Below are positions 13,901-24,995 of a stretch of 64,000 bases of DNA, piece after piece. The stretch's first letter is position 1. Every line of letters starts with the position of its first letter. The stretch is from Phoenix dactylifera (lineage: Eukaryota; Streptophyta; Magnoliopsida; Arecales; Arecaceae), in contig NC_052409.1 in assembly GCF_009389715.1 (NCBI RefSeq), positions 4,019,775 through 4,083,774 on the forward strand, written 5' to 3'. Made by a program: the position numbers and the translations under genes. The notes under the pieces were generated by a model. The model had not been told where the DNA came from, did no database searches, and worked only from the letters and a program-made list of their open reading frames with translations.

Positions 13901-16900
13901 TACGTTCAATGCCCTATCAATTTCGCAGTTAGTTTAGGCACCATTCTTGTTTTGCCATCTCTTATATCATATATATTTGTTTTTATTTTAGCTGGGTTCG
14001 TCGGACAGCATTATCACCTTGATAATTGGATGGAGTTGTCATCTGCAACACCTCCTTCAATCTTCCTTTGTACTTTTCATGGTGATTTTACTTTGTGGAG
14101 TTTATTACCTCTAAGAATGATTTTTTTTTTAAAAAAAAAAAACTTGTAATCCAGTAACATGATTTACCCAAAGTGAAAAATTGGAAACAAAACTACCATA
14201 TACATCTCATCTGTTGTGTACCTGTGCCAATTTCCACTTGCACCAGATGAAAACCCGAGAATATTTCCAAGAGCCATCCATGAACAAAATATTGCATTTG
14301 CAGAATTACGTTGGTCAGGACCTATCACAATATATACATGATTTTCAATTTATCAAGAGGTTAGATTCACGCAAGATTATTAAAGATCTTTTGTTAAAAA
14401 AGTCTTGATCTGTCCTGCAAAAAGTCCTGAAAAGGAACGTAAATTCACCTGCAAGATCAGCCAAAAGAGCTCGGGCCGGACCCTGAAATTGAAAACGGCC
14501 AGAAAACTATTAGAAAATGCTGATATTGTTGGACATAGGCAACAGGTCAAGTTTACATTTTTTTTGCTGCCACATTAATAATGCAGGCACCTTCTTTGCT
14601 CAGTTATACAAGCTTGGTAAGAACAATTACAGAGAGGGGGGGTGGGGGGCAGGGTTTGAGTTTGCTTACCTGCACTGTGTTGTTAGCAAGATCCAGCATC
14701 CAAAAGCCAATAACAAAAACAGCTGCTGCTCGATACCGGGGACCGTTGTAAGTACTGTTTTCGTAATGATTTGAGTTAAAAAATTTGGCCTTCAGCTTAT
14801 ATAGAAAAGATAATGAAAAGAAACCAAATTACCTGCAATGCTCCTTTGTGTCGCCTAGAAGATATCCAACGTCAGCAGAAAATCCTATTAACGTCACCTA
14901 GATTACAGAATAGATTATAAATCAGAAATGAGAGAGAAGAATAGGCAGCGAGAAACCTCTTATCAAGATTCGTTGGCGCTCACAGCTAGAGATATCATGA
15001 GACATCCAGCTAAAATAAACGGTCGCCTCCTTCCATATTTTGAATGGCATTTATCACTCCATATACCAACACATGGTTGAACCTGGGAATCAAAAAGTTC
15101 CATACGACATATGCTTAAACTTTATGCAAGACTTCTCTCAAGTAGCAAATGATTTCAGACAGTTTTATCTCTCGAAAATGATATGCTTCAAAAGGCAAAA
15201 TAAATCAATTTCATGAAATAGAAAATAATCTAACTAGAGGTCCACATAATGAAAACATAACAAAGAGCATTCCAAGATTAAACAGTTTGCAGAATTGATG
15301 ATTGATATTAGTTACTAGTCTTTCTCTCAAAAAGAGCTAGCTATTGGTGTACAGCAGAATGCAAGTATACTGTACTAGAAAAAACATTTATGCATGCATA
15401 TACTCATTTATGCATCCATGCACGCATGCATACCAAGAAATTAAGCAAATATTTTTTCTTCTTTATGTTCTCAATAAGATTATATAAAACACATAACAAT
15501 TGGTCCATCTTTAGATTAGTGAAAGGCCAAAGTATGAAATACATTTAAGCTGTGTTTGGTTCCAGAAGGGAAAAAGAAAAGCAGTTTAGATGTGTTAAGT
15601 GGAGTAACTTGGGGGAAGATACAGGGGGTCAACTATCCTGATTTTGCGGCACGGTAAGTTATTCTTGGTTAAAGTGGGGTAAGCAGGTTCAGAGAAGAAA
15701 AAGTGGGCATAGGGCTGTTTTTCCAAAAATGCCTGTTTTACTCTTGAACAAACAAAAGTGTGCTCAGGTGATTGTTCCGCTGAATAGGATATAATAAATG
15801 GGCATAGGGCTTCTTTTGGCACTTAACCCCGAACCTGATGCAGCCCTAAGAAATATGAAATTTAAGGGCCATGATATCAATATAACGGTGGAAGTGTCAT
15901 GTAATGACTGAAAATTTTAAATATTAAAAGAAATGATGGAAGCAAGAATACAGCTTAAACCTTGTTATTCAGCATGATCTTGGACTCTAACACCGAAAAA
16001 GTGTACACATTGCTAAGTTCTTTGTATCCCCAAGAAAAGTCAAGTACAATACCAGCAACAGAGATAAGAAATCAACAAAGTTTCAAATAGTTTCATTTCA
16101 TGGCATAGAAGAATAAAGTTATCCTGTTCAATGAAATTAAGTTGTGAAAAAATAGAAAAGGTAATTAGGTATGAATTCATTTCCTGTTCAATGAAAATTT
16201 GAGGTATCTAAAAGAGCCTCAGCAACAGTAGTATCTTCTGCTAAGTTTCAGGTGCGGTGTACACAGCTTCAAAGAGACTACCAATTCATAGACAAAATGG
16301 AGGTGAAGTAACAGTGAGAAGGGAAGATTCAAATCTGATTTCTTCTCAGCAGAGACAAGTAGTGCCAAAGGATCTTAATGAGTTTGCGGAGAAGGAAGGC
16401 CTAAGAAAATCTTAATGGAAGTGACAGAAAAAGGAAAAAAAACATTTAAGAAGCTTGTAATATCAGAAAAGATCATATAAGGTCTAGGATCAGACTTACG
16501 AGTGAAAACAGGGTCTTAAAATGGACTGGACAAGATCTTCCCACGTAGTTAGTTGCAACCACTACTGAAAAATGCCTATGAAAAGTGACTGTAGTTCATA
16601 AAATGTCATGGTTGCATGACACGGCATAGAAGCAACAGTTATCATAATCTCATGTCATCTCCATGCCAATTCTAAACACCAGGATCACCATTCAAACTAC
16701 GGAATCAAGGCATCAACGAGTAAAAGGATTCACGAATCCTTGCCGTGTTTTCCATGACATCCATTGAATGAGAAGTATATGTGATGATACCAAAAGATTA
16801 TAAAGATAGTGTACAAAAAACTGCATATCATAGCCATTAAAATAATGATTTTATAAGGTTCAAGATCAATATCCCCTATATACAACAAAAAACTTGTAAG

Positions 16901-18650
16901 AGTGGATGAGTAAGGGCACAGATCAAGGAAAGAACAATCCAATAACAGAATTATAGAAGATATATAACGGCCTTAAAATGAATGAAAAAAAAGGTTCAGA
17001 TCAAGCAAGAAACAGACAACTGAACAGACTTTACTGAGAACATGAAATTCAAGACCTGAGATGTCAAAACACCACATGCCATAAAGGGACGATTCAAAAG
17101 AGCAATGGGCACAGAAGAGCCGTCAGGTGCTGAGATGATGCATGCATGTCAAAAAATACAATATTGAATATGCATGAGGCATTCATAGTTACACAAAAAG
17201 AATCAAAGATCAAGCACTATTGGTGCTTATGGGGTAAAAGCTGTTAATACTTACTACAAAGCCGGTAATAGGCCCACAGAGCCAAATGAATGAAGAGAAG
17301 GCATGCTTTATTCCTAAAGTCTGCATCAATAACAAGAAAGTTATCATCAATTAAACATTTATGACTTATTTTACCAAAAACTCAAAGTGTGCAGTCACTA
17401 ATAAGAATCAACTGTTCTATGTAAAAGTGGGAGTTGAAAATAACAACTGAAGCTATAAGAAGAAGCCTCGAAAGATAGACTTCACTCATAATTAGTGCAT
17501 CCCACAAAAAAAAACAAATTTTCACTCCTAAAAATAAGAAGATTAAATGGATCAAATAAACCACATTTGCGTTAAGCCTGACATATTATTCATATGCAAA
17601 CAAGGATTACACATGTCTAAAATACAGAATAAAGCAATTTCGTCAAATGAACCGATAGAATTTATTATACAAAGATGACTATAGGAAAAAACACATCTGA
17701 CACAATCCTCCATCTTATTTGTTCCCTCAAAACCTTTTTGCTTCCTAAACGTAACCTACATTAAAGCTGTCAAAGTTTGAATACCCTTTCATGTTCTCAA
17801 GAATACTCAGTGTTCTTGAGAGAATCATCGATTACTTTGGCATGTAAATGTTTCTTTTCTCTTTATTGCTTTCAGCCTAAACAGATCATAATTTTCTTGT
17901 CTTTTCTTAATTTTCTCAAGAACTCGTCACCTGACTCCTTTATCTTAAAATTAAATCTAACCACATTTAACACGCTAAAACTCAAACAGTTACCCCACCC
18001 GAAAATAAATAAACAATAAACAGATATAGTTATCAGGTTAAAGATTTCCAAAATCAGGTAGTCCGGAAAACAGCTTAGTCTGCTAGTCTTTGTTTTGCAC
18101 TTCGTGATTACACACGGCCATGCCTAAACTGACGCACAGAACCAGAAATCTCATTACATAGTGAATTCAGGGCAAATTGATTTAGTAAAAAAAATCGAAT
18201 TTCTACAAGAAAACCGCCGGGGAAAAAGAAAAAAAATAAAAAGATACTATCCTTTTTAACTAGTTATAATTTTAAGTACCCATCGTCTATCTTAGCGGAT
18301 CAACCAAAAAAAAAAAAAAAAGAAGATCAAAGGATAAAGAGAGACAGGGACATCAATCGAACCTGGATATAAGGAGTCAAGAGCGAGAGCTGCAGCGCCC
18401 ACCCGAACTGCACACCAGCTCCAACCATGCAGCTAAGAATCAGCGTCTTAAGGCTACTCCTCTGAATCGACCGAGGAGATGAATCGGAATGAACAGAAGA
18501 AGAAGGAGGAGGAGAGGAGGAAGAAACGGGGCGGCTCCGCCCGCCACCCCTGGATTCATCGATCTCGCCGTTGGGATCTCCCAAGGCGACGAGCTCCAGC
18601 TCCGCGTCGTTCAGGTGCCGGTACGGCACCCGGATCGACACCGCGTCCAT
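7963..18650 (-). CDS. SUT4: Sucrose-proton symporter, SUC3/SUT2 type (rice SUT4 clade)
   Basis: Twelve-helix glycoside-pentoside-hexuronide family carrier that moves sucrose with protons across a membrane. Fourteen exons, all GT-AG, read right to left: 18363-18650, 17255-17320, 14984-15082, 14833-14897, 14670-14754, 14449-14482, 14222-14321, 12153-12228, 10560-10910, 10259-10402, 9594-9827, 9448-9511, 9321-9364 and 7963-8133; total 1,821 nt, 606 aa. Diagnostic blocks are VQFGWALQLSLLTPYIQ (near residue 80), KYGRRRPFILAG (about 133-144), DLANNTVQGPARALLADL, WFPFFLFDTDWMGREVYHG and MIVSLGAGPWDALFGGGN. The long N-terminus and the roughly 70-residue hydrophilic central loop in exon 9 (about 290-360) separate it from the short-loop SUT1 and Arabidopsis SUC4 types and match Arabidopsis SUC3/SUT2 and rice SUT4. 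The symbol follows rice usage. The start at 18650 gives the expected N-terminus. A run of 17 G lies just upstream in the mRNA. Confidence 0.95.
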
Positions 18651-18666
18651 CTCCTCCGACCGCTTT

Positions 18667-18683
18667 CCCCCCCCCCCCCCCCC
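18667..18683 (-). promoter_or_regulatory. G17 homopolymer in SUT 5' leader
   Basis: Seventeen consecutive C on the plus strand, i.e. G17 in the sense of the sucrose transporter mRNA, ending 16 nt before the ATG at 18650. Such runs can form G-quadruplexes. It could also be a length-variable or mis-assembled homopolymer. Confidence 0.7.
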
Positions 18684-19307
18684 GAGAGATCCAGCAACCA
18701 GATCAGGAGATCGGGAACGAGATCTCCATGGACGACCTCCGGATCTTGGATTCTTGGTCTAGGGTTCTTCCGTCGCGAGATCTAGAATCAAGGGAGGGGA
18801 CGGGAACAAGAAAGAGGTGGGGAGGCAGCAAGGGAGAAAACCGCGTTAGATTTTTGGATCGGCGAGTTGGGGGTGGATAGGAGGGAGATTTCGAGCAGAA
18901 GGGACCGTGGCGGGGTCACGTGTCGGCCGACGTGCTCGCCCCCTTCGCACGTTTGGTACCCAGACCCGTTCACCGTGTCACGCTTTAGTTTTTTGTCTTT
19001 GACTTTTCTCTTTTTGGGAGCTCGATGGCTGCTATCTTTTCTAACTCGGTGGGGACTGGGAACTGACATCACATCTTCTCATTCGTTTAGATTCTTGTTT
19101 GGTGCCTCTTATTTTCAATTTCTTTTCCTGTTTCCGTGATCCTCGCTCACACCTCCAGCGCATAACCCACCGACCCAAGGCGGCGCCTAAAACAGCGACC
19201 GGTACTTTCCTTCCTGAGGAAATAAATAAATAATTTTGCTCATATTTTTTTTTTTATAGTAGTGTCTCGGAATTGAATTCCCGACCATCTAAACAACGGA
19301 TCATTAT
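18684..19307. promoter_or_regulatory. Sucrose transporter upstream region
   Basis: Minus-strand promoter side of the sucrose transporter. GC-rich near the gene, then T-rich past about 18980. No TATA box could be assigned with confidence and no other gene is seen. Confidence 0.4.
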
Positions 19308-20091
19308 GGGCTCGTTTGGTCCGCAGAGAGTAATTTTTTTTATAAAAAATAAATTTAAAAAATAAAAATATTTTAAAAATATTTTTGACATATTTAATTG
19401 ATAATGAAAAAGTGATAGATTTTCGGAGGGCTTATATTTAGTTGATCATTTACTTTTTCGGAAAAGTTATGTGTAATTCCTATTATACCCTTAATAAAAA
19501 TTGGATCTTTAATGCTTTAGATCAAATAAGGATATTTTTAGAAAAAAATAAAAATGTTTCGATTTTCGGCTTATGGAAAAATAACTTTTCGCCACCAAGA
19601 TGGTAAAGGTGGTAGTCTGGTGGTAAGAGGGCGATAATTCCGCCCAAGTTGCACGGGTTCGAAATGCGCGGGCGTCGATTAAATTTGGAGACCGGATGCC
19701 CCACACCCGAATGGCTAGTTAATAGTTATGCTTTTCTTCTACCTATACCTGAGTGGTGCCAGATGTTATGTACTCACCTTCGGATGGGGAGGGTATGAGT
19801 AAAACGAAGTCTACCTGCATCGAACATTATCCTGGTGGGGCGGAGGCCCAGTGGAAGCTGCTATGCGGGGGTGGGCTAGTCCCTTCCTTCCCCCTACCTC
19901 TTTTTTTAGCAAAAAAAATAATTTTTTCATGTTTCTCATGAGAAAGACTTTTCCATGAAACTTAGAAATCATATTCTCACGGAAATACAACTTTTCTATC
20001 TCTCTCCTTTAAAAACTCCAATTGGAGACATTTTTTTACTTTTCCGTTGATCGCACTTTTCTTGTTCCTTTCTCCGTAAACCAAACGAGCC
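19308..20091. mobile_element. MITE with 12-bp terminal inverted repeats, interrupted by a SINE
   Basis: The left end GGCTCGTTTGGT (19309-19320) is the exact reverse complement of ACCAAACGAGCC (20080-20091). TTAT occurs on both outer sides (19304-19307, with one extra G on the left, and 20092-20095), which fits a TTA-type target site of PIF/Harbinger (Tourist-like) elements. The interior is AT-rich and non-coding. Without the SINE at about 19591-19918 the element would be about 455 bp. The superfamily assignment is inference from the termini only. Confidence 0.65.
19591..19918 (+). mobile_element. tRNA-derived SINE, copy 1 (nested in MITE)
   Basis: Starts GCCACCAAG and has an A-box-like TGGTAGTCTGGTGG (about 19610-19623) and a B box GGTTCGAAAT (about 19656-19665). 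It shares the GTCGATTAAATTTGG block and the 3' part (GGGCTAGTCCCTTCC, T7, AGC, A8) with the other three copies. Flanks resemble each other (ATAACTTTTC and ATAATTTTTTC) but are not an exact duplication, so this is probably the oldest or most decayed insertion. Confidence 0.8.
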
Positions 20092-21445
20092 TTATATGTA
20101 AGACGCCAAACTCATGTCCTTCTTGCAAACCGATTCTTTTTCATAATAATATTGATGGCCTAGAATAACTAGATTGCTCAATTATGGAAATAAAGTCATA
20201 TTAAGAGTGAGATGCTGGCTGCTATCCTTCTGAAGATATTTCCTCTTTTTTTATTGGATTTGGTTATTACATATGTTAGTCAGAGTCAAAACGTTCTGGT
20301 GGAAGCAGGTTTGGCTGAAAATCCCATGTAAGTCAACCTTTATTAGATATGGCATTCTAATATCTTTGTGCTAACCAATTAGAAGACTGATCATATAATA
20401 GTCTCGTTCTGTTATGCTAAGCAGTGCTCGTTAAGGCTGACATGATTTTTGGCGGTAGCTTTGTTCCTCCTCCTTTATCAGTATTGGTGGAATCTGTGTC
20501 TCATGCCCAAGTAGATAAAAGAATCAAGGCTTTGATAGCGTAGCTTATTTAGAAGAACGGGAATGGAAGGGTTTTTCACGAATCATCTTGCACACAGGAA
20601 AATATGGTAAGGTATGCTTTCCCTTGGTTGAAAGGCCTACCGTGGGACCATTCAATACTTTCCTCCAGGAGTAGCCTCGACAAGGTAAGTCTCCCTATTA
20701 TTTATGAAATAAAGGTCACTTGGTTACATCGAGGGGGTGGTGGATGGAGATGACGATTAGTAGGAAATGACAACTAATAGAGCTAGCTTTCTTCTTTCTG
20801 CTGACTAATCATAGACTCAGAGCTAAACAACTATGACTCGTATGATTTGCTAACACAACGGATGGTTTCGAAATATTTCTCGCCGGGTTCTGCCGCCGTC
20901 GCCCGAGTTCGCCTGCTGAATCTACTGCCCCTCCTCTTGATGCGTTGAAGGTGAACTTTAATGGCTCAGTTAAAGGTGAGCTAGCAGGTGCTAGTTAGGT
21001 TGTTAGAGCCCATCACAAATCTCTTACCTAAGCAAGCAGCAAAAACCTTCCAACTTGCTTGGTTCATTTTGCTTCTTTTTTTTTTTTTTGCTGAAAAGTT
21101 CATTTTGCTTCACTAACTATAGCTTGCAAAGGTTTGTATTTGGCCATACTCAAATTTAAAACTACTCATATGTGGTTAGAAGGCAATTCTTCTCCTATTA
21201 TAACTTGGATTCATGGATCGTATGATTACTCATACCATAATAATCCTTTATGGTAAGAGATATCTTACAGCTGAAAGAAGTTATTTGGACCTTTAAAGCC
21301 ACACATATATATTGAAAAGGAACCAGCTTGCTGACTAGCTAGCCTTTGTCTACTTGAAAGCCGATATAATTTGCGAAAGAGGTGATCAAATTCTAAATTA
21401 GCTGGCTTACTTGATTGCTGCCGATGCTTATATAACTTCTCTCTT
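20092..21445 (+). mobile_element. Decayed LINE remnant including RNase H-like domain
   Basis: Fragments in several plus-strand frames resemble the end of a LINE ORF2. These include LVESVSHAQVDKRIKAL near 20490, then PPLDALKVNFNGSVKGELAG at about 20925-20985 (RNase H start), and ERGDQI followed by IAADAYI near 21375-21435, the same ending type as the remnant at 6040-6334. Multiple stops and frameshifts break it. The left boundary is not resolved. Confidence 0.5.
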
Positions 21446-21465
21446 ATATATCTCCCCCCCTCCCC

Positions 21466-21500
<35 letters not shown>

Positions 21501-22682
21501 GATACATGCATTGGAGCGGGTAGCGTAAAATTGTAGTAATGATACGGCAATCTATAAGTATACAATATCTGTCGGGCTTTAAAAGGAAATATCAAATAAA
21601 GATCATTAAAAGGGAGAAAAAATCGAAAATCATAGGTAGCATAGAAAGAGGAAATTCTTACGACACATGGCCAAAGCTGATAGGCTCAGCTATATTTTCA
21701 CTTTTTTCTTTAATCTTTGATATATTTCCCACGTGTACAAATATGTGGTCTCTTCTTGGTTGCGACCACGTGTAATGACGTAGTTTTGGTCTTTCAACAA
21801 TGGGCTTCGAACCACCTGCCCTAGGCCGTCAAAACTTCCCCCGTCCTAAAGAATAAAAAAAGGAAGAAGCCGGCGAGATCAATGCTTGGATACGCTGAAG
21901 AGTCGGTAGATCTACTTTCCTCCGCGATCAACGGTCATGTGTCCGCTTGGTGGGTCCCACAGGGAACATCATTGCATAAGTTTTTCGTACGCGTACGCCC
22001 GCATTATCGTCTGGACTCCAGCAGTGAGATGAACGTTTCCTTTACCCCACCTACCGCTCCGCACGCCTTCGCCAAAATCCCCACCAGACGCAACTCAGAG
22101 AATCCCAGTCTTGAGGTCTAAACTCTCACCTTACAGTGGGTCCCACTCGCAAACTAGACTTACAGGAGTCCGTCATAGTAACTCGTCAAGTCATGTTTTG
22201 CCAATATTCGTTTGCCGTTCTCCTCGCCTAGTCGCTGACGTGTCAACTTCATTGGACAAAAATATACCTCACCACTGCCACCTGGAAATGCTAAGATGAC
22301 ATCAGCACATGACTCCACATTGTTCGACGAATCATAATTTGACACATAATCTATGACAGCCGGCGAATACCTGTCCGAAACCGTTTCTCCCGCTGTCGGC
22401 TTGGCGGGTTACGACTTACGATTTTACGAACCTCCTCCGAATTATTCAGCAAATATAGATAGATAGAAATAATTCAATAAAATAGAATTCTAAGACGCAG
22501 GGGATATAAAGCTGGCCAGGTGAGTTCCGCCCGTCGCCGCCGTCCGTCTCCGAAAAGCCTAAATCTCGCCCAACCGCCTCTCCGGCGATCCGACCGACCA
22601 TTCTCTCCCTCTCTTGATCCGCAAATCTCTGCTCTATTATTCTCCTCCCGATAGAGAAGAAGAGGGAGAGGGAGAGGGAGAG
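21446..22682 (+). promoter_or_regulatory. Polyol transporter promoter and 5' leader
   Basis: A CT then TA microsatellite sits at about 21466-21500. Two CACGTG G-boxes occur at 21730-21735 and 21767-21772, the second followed by TGACG. Two perfect GTGGGTCCCAC palindromes (TCP-factor consensus) lie at 21950-21960 and 22136-22146. A 12-bp palindrome CGTACGCGTACG is at 21986-21997. A TATA-like TATAAAG at 22505-22511 would put the transcript start near 22540 and the leader at about 145 nt. Motif meanings are family knowledge; activity is not shown by sequence. Confidence 0.5.
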
Positions 22683-22688
22683 ATGGGG
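22664..22688 (+). promoter_or_regulatory. G-quadruplex motif across the polyol transporter start codon
   Basis: Four G tracts (22664-66, 22670-72, 22676-78, 22685-88) separated by 3, 3 and 6 nt fit the G3+N1-7 rule. The ATG at 22683-22685 supplies the first G of the fourth tract. Confidence 0.6.
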
Positions 22689-24995
22689 TCGATGGATTTG
22701 GAGGAGGTGGGAAATGGGAACGGGAACGGGCTGCCGCGGTTCTCGCGGCTGGGGGAGAAGGGAAAGTACAGGAGGATGGACGCCGAGGTGAACGAAGAGG
22801 AGGCGGATGGGGAGGTCTCGGCGACGGGGCGGAGCCGGGGGGCGCAGAGCAGGAGATACGTCTTCGCCTGTGCCGTCTTTGCGTCGCTCAACAACGTTCT
22901 TCTCGGTTACGGTGAGAATAAGCCCTCCTCGCTGTTTTGATCTCTTAAAGTTCTAATTTTTATGAGGCTGAAATCTATAATAATCCCTTAGATCTGTTCC
23001 AGATGGATTAGATTTGTTTTCTTTAGCTTGAATTTGTTTGTTGATCAAGAGGTTTAGGATTGTTGGGTATATGAAAACATGAAATACTTGTTTGATTGGT
23101 TCTGTAATGCTGGTCAAGATCTCTTTTTTCTTGTCAATGGTGGAAATTCTGGATTTTCCCGATATGTTGCTAACAATTTTAGCTGATCAGTGTTTATGAA
23201 ACAATTGCATTGCGTATAGTAATGTAGGATCTTGGCGATTTTTGATGGATTTTTGGTACTGAGAACTGCCAATACGCCAGTATACTGAAAAATTGGTAAA
23301 TATGTTGATTTATCTTTTGTTTTCGGGAGCAGGTGTCAACTATATATTAGATGTCCAGCGTACCTTTTCCCCTTGCGACTTTTTTTTTTCTTCAGTCCCT
23401 TCTGTGTACAGTTTTGCACGAAGAGATATTAAGGATATCCATAGGGAGATGTTATTGTTTTTTCTAGTCAATGCAGTTGCCATATTACGGGATTAAAGTT
23501 AATGAAGAACTTTGTTGATCTCTCTCCCCCCGCCCCCCTCTCTCTAAATCATTTACATGAAACAGACTATAAAGACTTTACTCAAGTTTAGGTTTTGACC
23601 TGTGGCTTGTGTTTTGCAGATGTGGGTGTTATGAGTGGATGCATTCTATTCATTCAAAAGGATTTGCACATAACAGAGGTACAGCAAGAAGTTCTAGTTG
23701 GGTGTTTGAGCATTATTTCACTTTTGGGCAGCTTAGCAGGTGGAAGAACCTCAGATGCTATTGGCCGAAAATGGACTATAGGGTTGGCTGCTGTTGTTTT
23801 CCAAACTGGTGCTGCTATAATGGCTTGTGCTCCTTCTTTCCTAGTCCTGATGATTGGCAGACTGTTGGCTGGAGTTGGGATAGGCTTTGGTGTTATGATT
23901 GCACCAGTCTACATAGCAGAAATAGCCCCTGCTGTTGCCCGAGGATCTCTGACTTCTTTTCCTGAGATTTTCATAAATATAGGGATCCTTCTTGGTTACA
24001 TCTCCAACTATGTGTTCTCCGGCCTTTCATATCATATTAGCTGGAGAATAATGCTTGGTGTTGGGATCCTCCCATCTGTCTTTATTGGTATTGCACTATT
24101 TGTGATCCCAGAGTCTCCTAGGTGGTTAGTTATGCAGAAGAGGGTCGACAAAGCAAGATCAGTGCTGATGAAGCTTAATGAGAGTGACGAAGATGTGGAG
24201 CAGAGATTGGCTGAGATAGAGAAAGCTGCTAGTTTTACAGGTGCAGAGGGGTATGAGGAAAAGGCTGTTTGGCGCGAACTTCTGAGCCCTTCTCCTGCAG
24301 TATGTCGGATGATGATCACTGGCTTTGGCATCCAATGCTTCCAGCAAATTACAGGCATTGATGCAACTGTATATTATAGCCCAACAATATTCAAGGACGC
24401 AGGAATCAAGTCTGATAGCAAACTTCTTGCTGCCACTGTTGCTGTTGGCTTCACAAAAACTCTTTTCATCTTGGTTGCTATCTTTTTAATTGACAGGGTG
24501 GGTAGAAAACCATTACTGTATGTTAGCACAATTGGGATGACTGCTTGCTTATTTGGCCTGGGCCTCGCTCTTTCACTGCTCAGACATGAACTGGTTTCAA
24601 CAAAAGTTGGGATTGGGGTAGCTATATTGGCAGTCTGTGGGAATGTTGCATTCTTCTCCGTTGGAATAGGCCCAATTTGCTGGGTGTTGAGTTCTGAAAT
24701 ATTTCCACTAAGGCTGCGAGCTCAGGCATCTGCACTTGGAGCAGTAGGAAGTAGAGTGAGCAGTGGCCTGATTGCTATGTCCTTCCTGTCCGTGTGCCGC
24801 ATCCTCTCGGTGGGAGGAACCTTTTTCATCTTTTCACTTATTTCAGCTACGTCTGTAGTCTTTGTGTACAAGTGTGTCCCTGAAACCAAAGGAAAGACTT
24901 TAGAGCAGATTGAGATGTTATTCCAAGATGGTATCGAATGGCAGAGACATGAAGTAGAGCTTGGAGATGTCGAGCATCTGGTGCAGAGGAATTAA
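22683..24995 (+). CDS. PLT4: Polyol/monosaccharide transporter 4-like (major facilitator, sugar porter)
   Basis: Twelve-helix sugar porter predicted to move polyols or monosaccharides with protons, probably at the plasma membrane. Two exons: 22683-22911 and 23620-24995 (534 aa), with a GT-AG phase-1 intron of 708 bp inside the first membrane segment (LNNVLLGYDVGVMSG). Sugar-porter signatures visible are GGRTSDAIGRKW (about 113-124), PESPRWLVM, QQITGIDATVYYSP, IDRVGRKPLL and PETKGKTLEQIE near the C-terminus. The N-terminal KYRRMDAE motif and the VELGDVEHLV tail match Arabidopsis PLT4 and not PLT1-3/5 or the tonoplast transporters. A purine-rich leader runs into the start codon. The nearest gene on the left is a sucrose transporter transcribed away from it. 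The substrate is inferred from family only. Confidence 0.93.

Noticed and set aside
18479-19139. Plus-strand open frames opposite the first exon and promoter of the sucrose transporter
   Set aside because: They are mirror images of a GC-rich minus-strand exon, have Arg/Pro-rich composition and no known motif.
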